DNA from: DASVDE01 sp963740065
GTDB taxonomy: Bacteria > Actinomycetota > Thermoleophilia > Solirubrobacterales > 70-9
Assembly: GCA_963740065.1 (NCBI GenBank)
Contig: CAVUCS010000004.1
Location: 533,834-597,833, forward strand
Direction: 5' to 3'
Length of the DNA: 64,000 nt
The notes under the pieces were generated by a model that saw only the letters and a program-made list of their open reading frames with translations, did no database searches and was not told where the DNA came from. This document shows, in pieces, positions 1 to 8,238 of this stretch; position 1 is the first letter of the stretch; every line of letters starts with the position of its first letter. The translations under genes and the position numbers were made by a program.

Positions 1-1
1 C

Positions 2-85
2 GGTCGCATCGACCGAACTCTGTTTGAGTCATCCCTGCGCCACCTGATGGCCCAGGGGGAGCAGCGACAGGCTTCGGCCGCTTAG
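2..85 (+). CDS. C-terminal end of an unidentified protein (partial)
   Basis: An open frame entering from the left edge gives 27 residues (starting GRIDRTLFESSL, ending QASAA) and stops with TAG at 83-85, 40 bp before the acyl-CoA synthetase start. The tail is too short to assign to a family. It lies on the same strand as the next gene and may share its transcript. Confidence 0.4.
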   Translation, partial: GRIDRTLFESSLRHLMAQGEQRQASAA

Positions 86-125
86 CAGTCACGAGGCACA
101 CCGTCTGAATAGACTCTCCCCTTCG

Positions 126-1907
126 ATGGGGAGAGGCACCGGCTCAGTCACGCTTGCCGACCTGCTGCCGCGAGCGGCAGAGGTATTTGGGGACGCGCCC
201 GCGGTCCGCTACAAGGACGGCGACGCTTGGGTCGACCGCAGCTTCAACCAGGTTCGCGACCTCGCCCGCTCCCTCGCCCTGGGACTGATCGATCTCGGCG
301 TCGAAAAGGGAGACAAGGTCTCGATCCTGGGCAACACCCGCCCCGAGTGGACCTACTTCGACTTCGCCGCGCTCTCTACCGGCGCGACCGTGGTGCCGAT
401 CTATCAGACCAACTCAGCCGAAGAGTGCCAGTACGTGCTGGAGAACTCAGACGCCAAGGTGGTCGTGGTCGAAGACGACGAGCAGATGGAGAAGATCCGC
501 GCCATCCGTGACCATTTGCCGCTTCTGGAGCACGTCGTGCGGATGACCGGTTCCAGCGAGGACGCGATCTCGATGGACGACTTGGCGGCTCGCGGCGAGG
601 GCCGCGACGCAGCCGAATGGGAATCGCGCTGGCAGTCCGTCGCTCCCGATGACATCTGCACCTTCATCTATACATCCGGCACGACTGGCCCGCCGAAGGG
701 CTGCATCATCAGTCACGGCAACTACCGGGCGATGCTGGACATGGTCAACTCGACCAGCGTCATCGAACCGAACGACGTCAGCTACCTCTACCTCCCCCTC
801 GCCCATTCCTTCGCCCTCCTGGTCCAACTCGGCAGCTTCGACCTCGGCGCGACGCTCGCCTACTGGGAGCGCGACCCGCTGAAGATCGTGCCCAACCTGG
901 GTGAGCTGAGACCGACCTACTTCCCCTCGGTACCCCGCATCTTCGAGAAGATCTACACGACCGCGACCAGCGCGATGGAGAAAGAGGGTGGCCTCAAAAA
1001 GGCAATCTTCAACTGGTCGATCAAGGTTGGGCAGAAGATGCGTGAGACGGAGCGAGCCGGTAGCAAGCCGGGCTTCCTTCTGCGCAAGCAGTACAAGTTC
1101 GCCGACGAAAAAGTGCTTTCGAAAATCCGCGGCCTGTTCGGTGGGCAGCTGCGCCTCGCCGTAACCGGTGCAGCGCCGATCAACCCCGAGATCCTGGGCT
1201 TCTTCGACGCAGCCGGAGTCCTCGTCCTGGAGGGCTGGGGAATGACCGAGACCTCAACCGCGGCGACGATCTCCAAACCCGACGACTTCAAGATCGGCAC
1301 GATCGGCAAACCGTTCCCGGGCTGCGAGGTGAGAATCGCCGAGGACGGCGAGATCCTCGTCAAGGGGCCGAACGTCTTCCAGGGCTACTACAAGAACGAA
1401 GAAGCGACGCGAGAGACGATCGTCGACGGCTGGCTGCACACTGGCGATGTCGGCGAGATCGACTCCGACGGCTTCATCAAGATCACTGGCCGCAAAAAGG
1501 ACATCATCATCACCGCCGGGGGCAAGAACATCACCCCGGCCAACCTCGAGGCCGAGATCAAGCAGCACCCACTGGTAAGCCAGTGCGTAGTCGTCGGAGA
1601 CCGCCGTCCCTACCTAGTCGCTCTGGTCACCCTTGACCCCGAGGAGATCGTCGGTTATGCGAAAGAGCATGGCCTGCCCGAGAACCCCGAGGAACTCGCC
1701 GGGAACGCGGAGATAAAGAAGGGCATCGAGGCCCACGTGGACGCGATCAACGAAAAGTTCGCCCGCGTCGAGCAGGTCAAGAAGATTGCAATCCTCCCCC
1801 GCGACCTCTCACAGGAAAGCGGCGAGCTGACCCCGACACTGAAGGTAAAGCGCGCCGTAGTCGCCCAGAAGCACGAGGGCGAAATAGAAGCCCTCTACGC
1901 CGGCTGA
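126..1907 (+). CDS. Long-chain acyl-CoA synthetase (AMP-binding, FadD15-like)
   Basis: 593 aa adenylate-forming enzyme, expected to activate fatty acids to acyl-CoA via acyl-AMP. The P-loop-like motif YTSGTTGPPKG is at residues 182-192. The adenylate-binding GWGMTETS segment lies mid-protein, and the C-terminal hinge and catalytic region has GWLHTGDVGEID followed by GRKKDIIITAGGKNI. Full length for bacterial FACL enzymes of the FadD15 type. ATG start with no strong ribosome binding site. Its stop is followed 17 nt later by structured element C1. The fatty-acid substrate is inferred from family membership; chain length cannot be read from the sequence. Confidence 0.9.
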   Translation: MGRGTGSVTLADLLPRAAEVFGDAPAVRYKDGDAWVDRSFNQVRDLARSLALGLIDLGVEKGDKVSILGNTRPEWTYFDFAALSTGATVVPIYQTNSAEECQYVLENSDAKVVVVEDDEQMEKIRAIRDHLPLLEHVVRMTGSSEDAISMDDLAARGEGRDAAEWESRWQSVAPDDICTFIYTSGTTGPPKGCIISHGNYRAMLDMVNSTSVIEPNDVSYLYLPLAHSFALLVQLGSFDLGATLAYWERDPLKIVPNLGELRPTYFPSVPRIFEKIYTTATSAMEKEGGLKKAIFNWSIKVGQKMRETERAGSKPGFLLRKQYKFADEKVLSKIRGLFGGQLRLAVTGAAPINPEILGFFDAAGVLVLEGWGMTETSTAATISKPDDFKIGTIGKPFPGCEVRIAEDGEILVKGPNVFQGYYKNEEATRETIVDGWLHTGDVGEIDSDGFIKITGRKKDIIITAGGKNITPANLEAEIKQHPLVSQCVVVGDRRPYLVALVTLDPEEIVGYAKEHGLPENPEELAGNAEIKKGIEAHVDAINEKFARVEQVKKIAILPRDLSQESGELTPTLKVKRAVVAQKHEGEIEALYAG

Positions 1908-1923
1908 ACGGGGGGGATTCGGC

Positions 1924-2065
1924 GGGGGTGGGGTAGGTCTCTGGGCGAATTGATGGCGCACGCCCTTCGGGCTTAGCGCCGGAGATGGTGCGCGGCTACG
2001 CCGCGCAAAAGACAGATTGCATATCGCCGCTTCGCGACATTCGCCCAGAGACCTACCCCACCCCC
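1924..2065 (+). repeat. Structured intergenic element, family C copy 1
   Basis: Perfect 27-bp inverted arms (1924-1950 and 2039-2065) enclose an 88-nt core with three internal hairpins: one closed by GCCC-TTC-GGGC inside GGCGC/GCGCC, one GCGCGGC-TAC-GCCGCGC, and a weaker third with TCGC/GCGA. It begins 17 nt after the fadD stop and reads in the same direction. The core is homologous to the reverse complement of 2192-2280, while the arms are unrelated in sequence to the arms of that copy. No U-tract and no open reading frame of note. Confidence 0.85.
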
Positions 2066-2160
2066 ACAACCCGACCCGCACTACCGGCTATCTACAAGCT
2101 GAATACCCCTGGGCTTTCTGGTCATCCCTCGGTGCTTTTGAAGCAGCGTAGAGGCGTCTC

Positions 2161-2311
2161 GCGTTAAAGCGTCGGGGTCCTCCGCCGGAATGTGGCCGAA
2201 GGCCGCCTATGCAATCCGGTGTTCGCGCGGCGTAGCCGCGCTCCAACATCGTCGCTAAGCGCGAAGCGCGTGCGACATCAATTCCGCCGGAGGACCCCGA
2301 CGCTTTAACGC
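2161..2311 (-). repeat. Structured intergenic element, family C copy 2
   Basis: Perfect 31-bp inverted arms (2161-2191 and 2281-2311) enclose an 89-nt core that, read on the minus strand, aligns along its whole length with the core of copy 1. Paired positions have changed together: GGCGC/GCGCC becomes GTCGC/GCGAC, and GCCC/GGGC becomes GCGC/GCGC. The GCGCGGC-TAC-GCCGCGC hairpin is unchanged. It starts 13 nt after the stop of the minus-strand patatin gene. Together the two C elements fill most of the 417-bp convergent gap 1908-2324. The roughly 95 bp between them (2066-2160) shows nothing recognisable. Confidence 0.85.
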
Positions 2312-2324
2312 AGCCCTTCCGCGC

Positions 2325-3578
2325 CTATGAGGCTTCGCCGGACTGGCGGAGCAGGGCCGAGGTGGTCTGCTCGAGTACACGGCGCCAGGCTGATGTCTGC
2401 TCCGGCTCCTCTTCGGCGGCGCGCTCGACCACGCGGCGGACGCGGCGCTCGGATATCTCGAGTCCGTGGCGCTCGGCGGTCTCCTTGTAGCGATCGTAGT
2501 CCTGGGCGAGGGTCGCGGTAACCGACTCAAACCCGTGGCGGGCGATCTGCAGCCGCCGCGAGTAATCCATGATCGGCGTGCCGAACATCAGCTCGTCGTT
2601 GAACTCGGGCTCGACCAAGATGATGTCGACACCGGGGTATTTCTCCCGCCACTGATCCACCGCCTGGTGCAGGCGGGCGTGGGCGATGAGGCGGAAGGTC
2701 TGGTTGGCAATCGCCGGCAGCCCCATGTCAGAGACACGACGCACCCGGTTGCCGAAGACCGTCGGGATCGTCTTCTCGAAGTCGTTGATGTAGGGAACCA
2801 GCGGGTTGACGACGACGATGAATCTCGCGCCCTTCTCGACCGCGATATCGACGTTTGTGGTGGAACGGATGCCGCCGTCGACCAACTGGCGACCTTTCAC
2901 GTCTACCGGCTTGTAGACGATCGGCAACGCGGTCGAGCACTGGATCGCCTTGGAGATCGGAACGTCGTTCCAACCTTCCTCGCCGAAGACGATCCGCTCG
3001 CAGGTGTCAAGATCGGTCGCGGTCAGGTACAGCTCGCGGTCGAGCAGGCGGAAGTCGTTGCTGCGGCCGCTGTCAGTGAGGACCCCTTCCACGTAGTCGG
3101 CGATGCCGGCGCCCGAGTAGATCCCAGTTGGCAGCGCCTCGGCGAGACCAACGCCGATATCGATCGCCGACAGCTCCCTGATCTTCGTCAGCCTGGCGAC
3201 AAGCTCGGCCGTGCGAAGTGGCAGCATTGCCGCTCTCTGAATGAAGCCAAGGTAGTTCGGCTTCAGCACCTTGTCGAGATCGAGGTCCTCCAGCTCGGAG
3301 GGCAGGCGATCGTTGATCACCCGCATCATCTCCTCGGGGGTGAACCCGTTGGCCAGCATTCCCGCTACGAAGGAGCCGGCGCTGGTGCCGACGTAGATGT
3401 CGAAGTTGTTGACGGTGCTGTTGACCGCGAGCAGGTCGAGAGCGCGCAGGGCGCCGATCTCATAGACGCCGCCTGTGAAGCCGCCGCCGCCGAGGACAAG
3501 GGCGGTTTTTGATGGGCGTTTGCGAGTTCGTCGCCGACGCGGCTGGGAGTCGATTTCCACAACTTTGCCCATAAACAT
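2325..3578 (-). CDS. Patatin-like phospholipase (RssA/NTE family)
   Basis: 417 aa. After a basic leader (about 25 residues, RRRRTRKRPSK) comes the patatin fold: oxyanion loop GGGGFTGG, nucleophile elbow GTSAG, and the catalytic Asp in VDGGI. This is the Ser-Asp dyad of patatin-type lipid acyl hydrolases. The start is ATG at 3578 (MFMGKVV); ATG at 3572 is an equally good alternative. The start lies only 15 bp from the divergent carboxypeptidase gene, so promoters must overlap coding sequence. The C-terminal region (about residues 330-417) is charged and helical with no recognised domain. Substrate unknown. Confidence 0.85.
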   Translation of the reverse strand: MFMGKVVEIDSQPRRRRTRKRPSKTALVLGGGGFTGGVYEIGALRALDLLAVNSTVNNFDIYVGTSAGSFVAGMLANGFTPEEMMRVINDRLPSELEDLDLDKVLKPNYLGFIQRAAMLPLRTAELVARLTKIRELSAIDIGVGLAEALPTGIYSGAGIADYVEGVLTDSGRSNDFRLLDRELYLTATDLDTCERIVFGEEGWNDVPISKAIQCSTALPIVYKPVDVKGRQLVDGGIRSTTNVDIAVEKGARFIVVVNPLVPYINDFEKTIPTVFGNRVRRVSDMGLPAIANQTFRLIAHARLHQAVDQWREKYPGVDIILVEPEFNDELMFGTPIMDYSRRLQIARHGFESVTATLAQDYDRYKETAERHGLEISERRVRRVVERAAEEEPEQTSAWRRVLEQTTSALLRQSGEAS

Positions 3579-3593
3579 GGATTATCCCAGGAG

Positions 3594-4835
3594 ATGAGGC
3601 GGACGCTTACGTGTTTTGCCGCAATTACCGTGCTCGCTCTGTTGCCGATCGCGGTCGCCGGTGCGCAATCGCCGTCCTGTGCGGCGATGAAGACCTGGCT
3701 GCGGCAGGGCGGCGGTAATGCCGCCGGCCTGCTGGTGGTTGACGCGAATACGGGCGAGGTTGCCTGTCGCAAGGCCGCGAAGCGGCGGCGATCGCTCGCC
3801 TCGAACACGAAGCTGTTCACGACCTCCACCGCGCTGGCGCGCCTTGGACCCCAGACGCGAATCGCCACCCAGGTGTTGAGCAACGGAACGCTCAATGCAA
3901 ACGGCGTCCTGCGCGGCAGTCTCTACCTGAAGGGAGGCGGCGATCCCGCCCTCGGCACCCCCGCTTTCTACGAGCGCTTCCGCGGTGGATTGGGGACGAA
4001 CATTTTCTCGCTGAAGAGGCAGATACGCGCCGCCGGAATCAAGTCGGTGACTGGACGTCTCTACGCCGACGACTCCGTCTTCGACCGCATTCGCGGGGTC
4101 GCCGACTCCGGCTTCGCGACCAGTCCCTACATCGGCCCCCTCTCCGGGCTCGCCTTCAACTCCGGCTACAGCGGGCCGGGCGGGCATTCCTTCGCCGCCG
4201 ACCCGGCGAAGACCGCGGCGGCAACGCTGGCCCGCTCCCTGCGCGTGGCCGGTGTTCGACTGCGCGCCCGCCCCGCCCTGCGCGCCGCCCCGGCGAGCGC
4301 CAAACGGGTCGCAGTGGTGCGCTCGCCAACCGTCTCCCAGCTCGCCGATGCCACCAACGTCCCCTCCAACAACTACTACGCCGAGACCCTGGCCAAGCTG
4401 CTCGGCGCGCGCTTCGGCGGCGACGGCAGCACCGCTGCAGGCACCACCGTCGTCGCTCGCTTCGCCCGTTCGCTGGGCTCCGGTGTCCACGCCGTCGACG
4501 GTTCGGGCCTGACCCACTCCAACCGCGCTTCCCCGGCGCAGGTGGTGACCCTTCTGCGCGCGATGTGGAGAACCGAGGCAGGTGACGCCTTCATCCAATC
4601 GCTCCCCCTGGCGGGGCGGGAGGGGACCGTCGCCTCGCGCATGGACGGCACCGCCGCCGCCGGCCGCTGCCGGACCAAGACCGGCACCCTGACCGGCGTC
4701 AGCGCCCTCTCCGGCTACTGCTTCAACCGCAGCGGCAAGGTGATGGCGTTCTCGATCCTGATGAATGGCGTGCGCAACCTTTACCTCGCCCACCTAGACC
4801 AAGACCGCATCGCCGCCGCCGTGGCGAGCTACTGA
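3594..4835 (+). CDS. dacB: D-alanyl-D-alanine carboxypeptidase/endopeptidase (PBP4/DacB family, S13)
   Basis: 413 aa exported serine peptidase acting on peptidoglycan stem peptides or cross-links. A signal peptide spans about residues 1-24 (ends VAGAQS). The three penicillin-binding motifs are in order: SNTK at 70-73 (nucleophile Ser70), SNN at 258-260 and KTGT at 362-365. ATG start with AGGAG unusually close to it. It converges on ligA: its TGA (4833-4835) lies beyond the ligA stop, so the two genes overlap tail to tail by 7 nt. Confidence 0.9.
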   Translation: MRRTLTCFAAITVLALLPIAVAGAQSPSCAAMKTWLRQGGGNAAGLLVVDANTGEVACRKAAKRRRSLASNTKLFTTSTALARLGPQTRIATQVLSNGTLNANGVLRGSLYLKGGGDPALGTPAFYERFRGGLGTNIFSLKRQIRAAGIKSVTGRLYADDSVFDRIRGVADSGFATSPYIGPLSGLAFNSGYSGPGGHSFAADPAKTAAATLARSLRVAGVRLRARPALRAAPASAKRVAVVRSPTVSQLADATNVPSNNYYAETLAKLLGARFGGDGSTAAGTTVVARFARSLGSGVHAVDGSGLTHSNRASPAQVVTLLRAMWRTEAGDAFIQSLPLAGREGTVASRMDGTAAAGRCRTKTGTLTGVSALSGYCFNRSGKVMAFSILMNGVRNLYLAHLDQDRIAAAVASY

Positions 4836-6841
4836 AGCAAGCCGCGCAAGCCGTCCTCGTCGAGGACCTCGACCCCGAGTCTTTCGGCCTTGGCAAGCTT
4901 TGAGCCCGGGCTGTCGCCGGCGAGCACGTAGTCGGTCTTTCTGGAGACCGAGTTGGTCACCTTGCCTCCCGCGGCCTTGATCAGGGCAGCGGCCTGATCA
5001 CGAGTGAGGCCGGGGAGGGTGCCGGTGAGCACCAGCGTCTTCCCCTCCAGTGGGCCGCCGACCGCCCGACGCTCAGAGGGATCCTGCTCCAGTCGCAGGC
5101 CCTTCTCACGCAGCTTCTCGATCAGCGCCCAGGTGCTCTCGTCGCTGAGCGACTCTGCGATCTGCACGGCCATGATCGGGCCGACGCCCTCGACCTCCTC
5201 GATCCGCTCCGGGTCGGCGGCGTGCAGCTCATCGATCGAGCCAAAATAGTCAGCCAGCGCCTCGGCCGTGACGAAACCAACCCCGGGCAGACCGAGTGCA
5301 TAGAGGACGCGCTTGAAGGGGCGAGAACGGGAGGTCTCGATCGCCGCGACGAGGTTGCGGGCGGAGATCTCGGCTAGACCTTCCAGCTCGGCCAGCCGCT
5401 CCTCGGTCAGCTCGTAGATGTCGGCAACGTCGTCGATCAGACCCTCCTGCAGAAAACGCAAAGCCTGCTTCTCCCCCAGGCCGTCGATGTCCATTGCCCC
5501 TCGACTGACGAAGTGCTTGACATGCTGGAAGGACTGACCGGGGCAGCCCTTGCGGTTGGGGCAAATACTGAAGACCGCGTCCTCGGGCTTAACCGTGAGC
5601 GTGCCGCAAGCCGGGCATCTTCTCGGCGGCTTCACTCTGCGGGCGCCTCTTTTGCGGCGCTGGATCAGCGGAGAGACGACCTGGGGAATGACGTCGCCGG
5701 CTCGCATCACCACCACCTCGTCCCCCACCCGCACGTCCTTGCGCGCCAGGTCCTCCTCGTTGTGGAGAGTCGCGGTGCTGACCGTGACGCCGCCGACACC
5801 GACCGGTTTCAGCATCGCAAAGGGAACCAGGTGCCCGGTGCGGCCGACGTTCCAGACCACGTTGAGCAGCTCGGTAGTTGCCGTGGTGGGGGCGAACTTC
5901 CAAGCGATCGCCCAGCGCGGCTCGCGGCCGACGACGCCCAGCTCCCGCCACAGCGCCCGCTCATCGATCTTGATCACAACTCCGTCTATTTCGTAGTCGA
6001 GCTCTTCGCGGCGCTCCTCCCACCAACGACAGCGCTCGACCACTGAGTCGATCGCCTCGTGGTGATCCGTATCGGGATTGACCTTGAAGCCGCGCCGGCG
6101 CAGCCAGGCGACTTCGTCGGTGTGGGTGGCGAGATCGAGGCCTTGAGCGGCGCCGAGGCCATAGCACCAGATAGAGAGCGGTCGCTCGGCGGCGAGAGCG
6201 GGGTCGAGCTGACGAATCGAACCGGCGGCGGAGTTGCGCGGGTTGGCGAAGGTCGGCTCTCCTGCCGCGGCGCGGCGTTCATTCAAGGCTTTGAAATCGG
6301 CGATCGGCAGGTAGACCTCACCGCGCACCTCAACCAGGGGCGGCGCATCGTCGATCCGTAGCGGGATCGCGCCGATCGTGCGCAGGTTGCGAGTCACGTC
6401 CTCGCCGACGCGACCATCGCCACGGGTGGCGCCACGGACGAGGACCCCGTTCTCGTAGGTGAGGGAGATGGCGAGGCCGTCGATCTTCGGCTCCGTCGTG
6501 TAGCTGAACTGCGAAGCGGTTATGTCGAGGCGTTTGAGGTGGTTGCGGACACGCGTCTCCCAGGCGCGCAGTTCCTCCTCGTTGCGAGCGTTGGCGAGGG
6601 AGAGCATCTGCTCGGCGTGCTCGACTCTCTCGAAGCGTTCCAGTGGAGGGGCGCCCACCCTCTGCGTTGGCGAGTCGGCGCCGCGAAGCTCAGGGTGGTC
6701 GGCCTCGATCGCGCGCAGCTCGTCGAGCAGCGCGTCGTAGGCATCGTCGCCAATATCGGGATCGTCGAGGACGTAGTAGCGATGGTTGTGCCGCTCGAGC
6801 TGAAGACGCAACTCGGCGGCGCGTTTGGCGTCCCCGCTCAT
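4829..6841 (-). CDS. ligA: NAD-dependent DNA ligase
   Basis: 670 aa, normal length. It seals nicks during replication and repair using NAD+. The adenylation domain shows the KIDG active-site lysine motif (EPKIDGLAISL). After the OB fold, a four-cysteine zinc finger (CPACG then CPNRKGCPG) precedes the helix-hairpin-helix region (LPGVGFVTAEAL, VEGVGPIMA). A BRCT domain ends the protein (LEGKTLVLTGTL onward). Its ATG overlaps the surE stop as ATGA, so it is probably translated by coupling from surE. Confidence 0.97.
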   Translation of the reverse strand: MSGDAKRAAELRLQLERHNHRYYVLDDPDIGDDAYDALLDELRAIEADHPELRGADSPTQRVGAPPLERFERVEHAEQMLSLANARNEEELRAWETRVRNHLKRLDITASQFSYTTEPKIDGLAISLTYENGVLVRGATRGDGRVGEDVTRNLRTIGAIPLRIDDAPPLVEVRGEVYLPIADFKALNERRAAAGEPTFANPRNSAAGSIRQLDPALAAERPLSIWCYGLGAAQGLDLATHTDEVAWLRRRGFKVNPDTDHHEAIDSVVERCRWWEERREELDYEIDGVVIKIDERALWRELGVVGREPRWAIAWKFAPTTATTELLNVVWNVGRTGHLVPFAMLKPVGVGGVTVSTATLHNEEDLARKDVRVGDEVVVMRAGDVIPQVVSPLIQRRKRGARRVKPPRRCPACGTLTVKPEDAVFSICPNRKGCPGQSFQHVKHFVSRGAMDIDGLGEKQALRFLQEGLIDDVADIYELTEERLAELEGLAEISARNLVAAIETSRSRPFKRVLYALGLPGVGFVTAEALADYFGSIDELHAADPERIEEVEGVGPIMAVQIAESLSDESTWALIEKLREKGLRLEQDPSERRAVGGPLEGKTLVLTGTLPGLTRDQAAALIKAAGGKVTNSVSRKTDYVLAGDSPGSKLAKAERLGVEVLDEDGLRGLLQ

Positions 6842-7644
6842 CTGGAGGCGCAGGCCGCCAGCATCTCCTCGAAGCGCCAGCCGCGCAACCGCTCCAGCCC
6901 GCCGTGATCGGTGAGATCGAAATGAATCGGCGTTACCGCGATGCGTCCACTGGCGACAGCGGTCAGGTCAGTCCCCTCGACCTCTTCGTACCCTGGCTGC
7001 CAGCCATAGATCTCGTAGTGACGTCGGCCCTCATCGTCCTCGCGCACCAGCTTCAGCTCGTCGTTGTAGATGCGTTTGCCCAGCTTCGTGACCTCGACCC
7101 CTTTGGGCTCACCCGCGGGGCAGTTCACATTGATCAAGGTCGCCTCCGGCATCGACTCAACCATCAGTTGCCCCACAAGCTCCGCCGTAAAAGCCGCGGC
7201 GACGCCGAACTCAAACTGCCCGCTGACATAACCCATCCCCCCACCGCTCGACTGCTGAGATACAGCGACCGCCGGAATCCCAAGCACAATCCCCTCGAAG
7301 GCCGCCGCCACGGTCCCGGAGTAGGTGATGTCATCGCCAAGGTTGGCGCCGTGGTTTATCCCCGAGACGATCAGATCCGGTCGGTGCCCGACGAGCCCTA
7401 GTTCGGCAAATCGAACGCAATCGACTGGCGTTCCATCCGTGGCATACCCCTTGTCTCCGTCTCCAAACTCAACCTCTTCGACGGTTAGGGGCGAACGGGT
7501 CGTAATGCTCCGCGCCGTCGCACTGCGATTCGAGTCTGGCGCAATGACATCGACCTCGACGCCTTCAATCTCGCGTATTGCCCGACGCGCCGCCTGAAGT
7601 CCCGGGGCAGAGATCCCATCGTCATTGGTTAGGAGTACGCGCAT
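6838..7644 (-). CDS. surE: 5'/3'-nucleotidase SurE
   Basis: 268 aa metal-dependent nucleoside monophosphate phosphatase. The N-terminal metal-binding LLTNDDG motif begins at residue 4, and SGINHGANLG carries the second metal ligand. The reading frame stays open to 7773, but family alignment fixes the start at the ATG at 7644 (MRVLLTNDDG). It is the first gene after element A1 and overlaps ligA downstream by 4 nt. Confidence 0.93.
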   Translation of the reverse strand: MRVLLTNDDGISAPGLQAARRAIREIEGVEVDVIAPDSNRSATARSITTRSPLTVEEVEFGDGDKGYATDGTPVDCVRFAELGLVGHRPDLIVSGINHGANLGDDITYSGTVAAAFEGIVLGIPAVAVSQQSSGGGMGYVSGQFEFGVAAAFTAELVGQLMVESMPEATLINVNCPAGEPKGVEVTKLGKRIYNDELKLVREDDEGRRHYEIYGWQPGYEEVEGTDLTAVASGRIAVTPIHFDLTDHGGLERLRGWRFEEMLAACASR

Positions 7645-7672
7645 CTGACCGATTCTAGGTCGAGGACCGGAA

Positions 7673-7767
7673 GAGGGCGCGGGGCACCCCTCCGACGGGC
7701 GGATACTCAGAGCCGTCCAGCTAATTAGCTGGACGGCGAGTTCGGCGGAGGGGTGCCCCGCGCCCTC
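7673..7767 (-). repeat. Structured intergenic element, family A copy 1
   Basis: Perfect 22-bp outer arms (7673-7694 and 7746-7767). Inside is a 26-nt perfect palindrome (7712-7737) centred on AGCTAATTAGCT and preceded by GGCGGATACTCAGA. The right arm ends 2 nt from the TGA of the minus-strand gene at 7770, so it is the immediate 3' end of that transcript and sits upstream of surE. The core is nearly identical to copy 2 at 12929-13025, whose arms differ. Confidence 0.88.
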
Positions 7768-7769
7768 CC

Positions 7770-8228
7770 TCAACCACCAGCAAGAACTCCAACCCGAGCC
7801 CTTGCCGCGCGCGCGAGCGAGTCGACGCGTGCAGCTACCACCTTGGCATCAACGGCATCCGAGAGAGCCCTGATCGACTTGAGCGCTGCCGCGTAGCCGG
7901 CGGGGTCGATCACTCGCAGGTCAGCGCCCGCCGCGGTCAAATCTTGTTGGGCGCGAGCGACGGCGGCCTGGGAAGCCTCGTACTCGGTCGGCGAGACAAC
8001 GCGCCCGTTTCGGACAGAGCCGCCGTACTCGACCGGGACCAGCTCCAGGCCGGCGGCGACGGGCTCGAGCTTTGCTCGCGCATCCGCGACCTGCTCGGCG
8101 AGAGATGGCTGGGAGACGGACCCTCTGCCGGCGAATAGGCCGGTCAAGCCTCCGATCAGCAAGCCGATCGCCACCGCCACAATGAGCGCGCCGGAGTTAC
8201 GTTCGCCGGTCTGCCGATAGAGAGACAT
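7770..8228 (-). CDS. Small single-pass membrane protein of unknown function
   Basis: 152 aa. One hydrophobic segment at about residues 14-34 (ALIVAVAIGLLIGG) is followed by an Ala-rich, probably helical, domain outside the membrane. No family recognised. It starts 10 nt after the stop of the hydantoinase-like gene, so it is probably the last gene of the iron-uptake operon. The open frame extends far upstream through the other gene, but only the ATG at 8228 fits the spacing. No clear ribosome binding site. Confidence 0.65.
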   Translation of the reverse strand: MSLYRQTGERNSGALIVAVAIGLLIGGLTGLFAGRGSVSQPSLAEQVADARAKLEPVAAGLELVPVEYGGSVRNGRVVSPTEYEASQAAVARAQQDLTAAGADLRVIDPAGYAAALKSIRALSDAVDAKVVAARVDSLARAARARVGVLAGG

Positions 8229-8238
8229 CAGGAGGGCA

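Noticed and set aside
1924..2311. tRNA, riboswitch or insertion sequence in the fadD-patatin gap
   Set aside because: No cloverleaf, no known aptamer core, no transposase or target duplication; the two long palindromes explain the structure.
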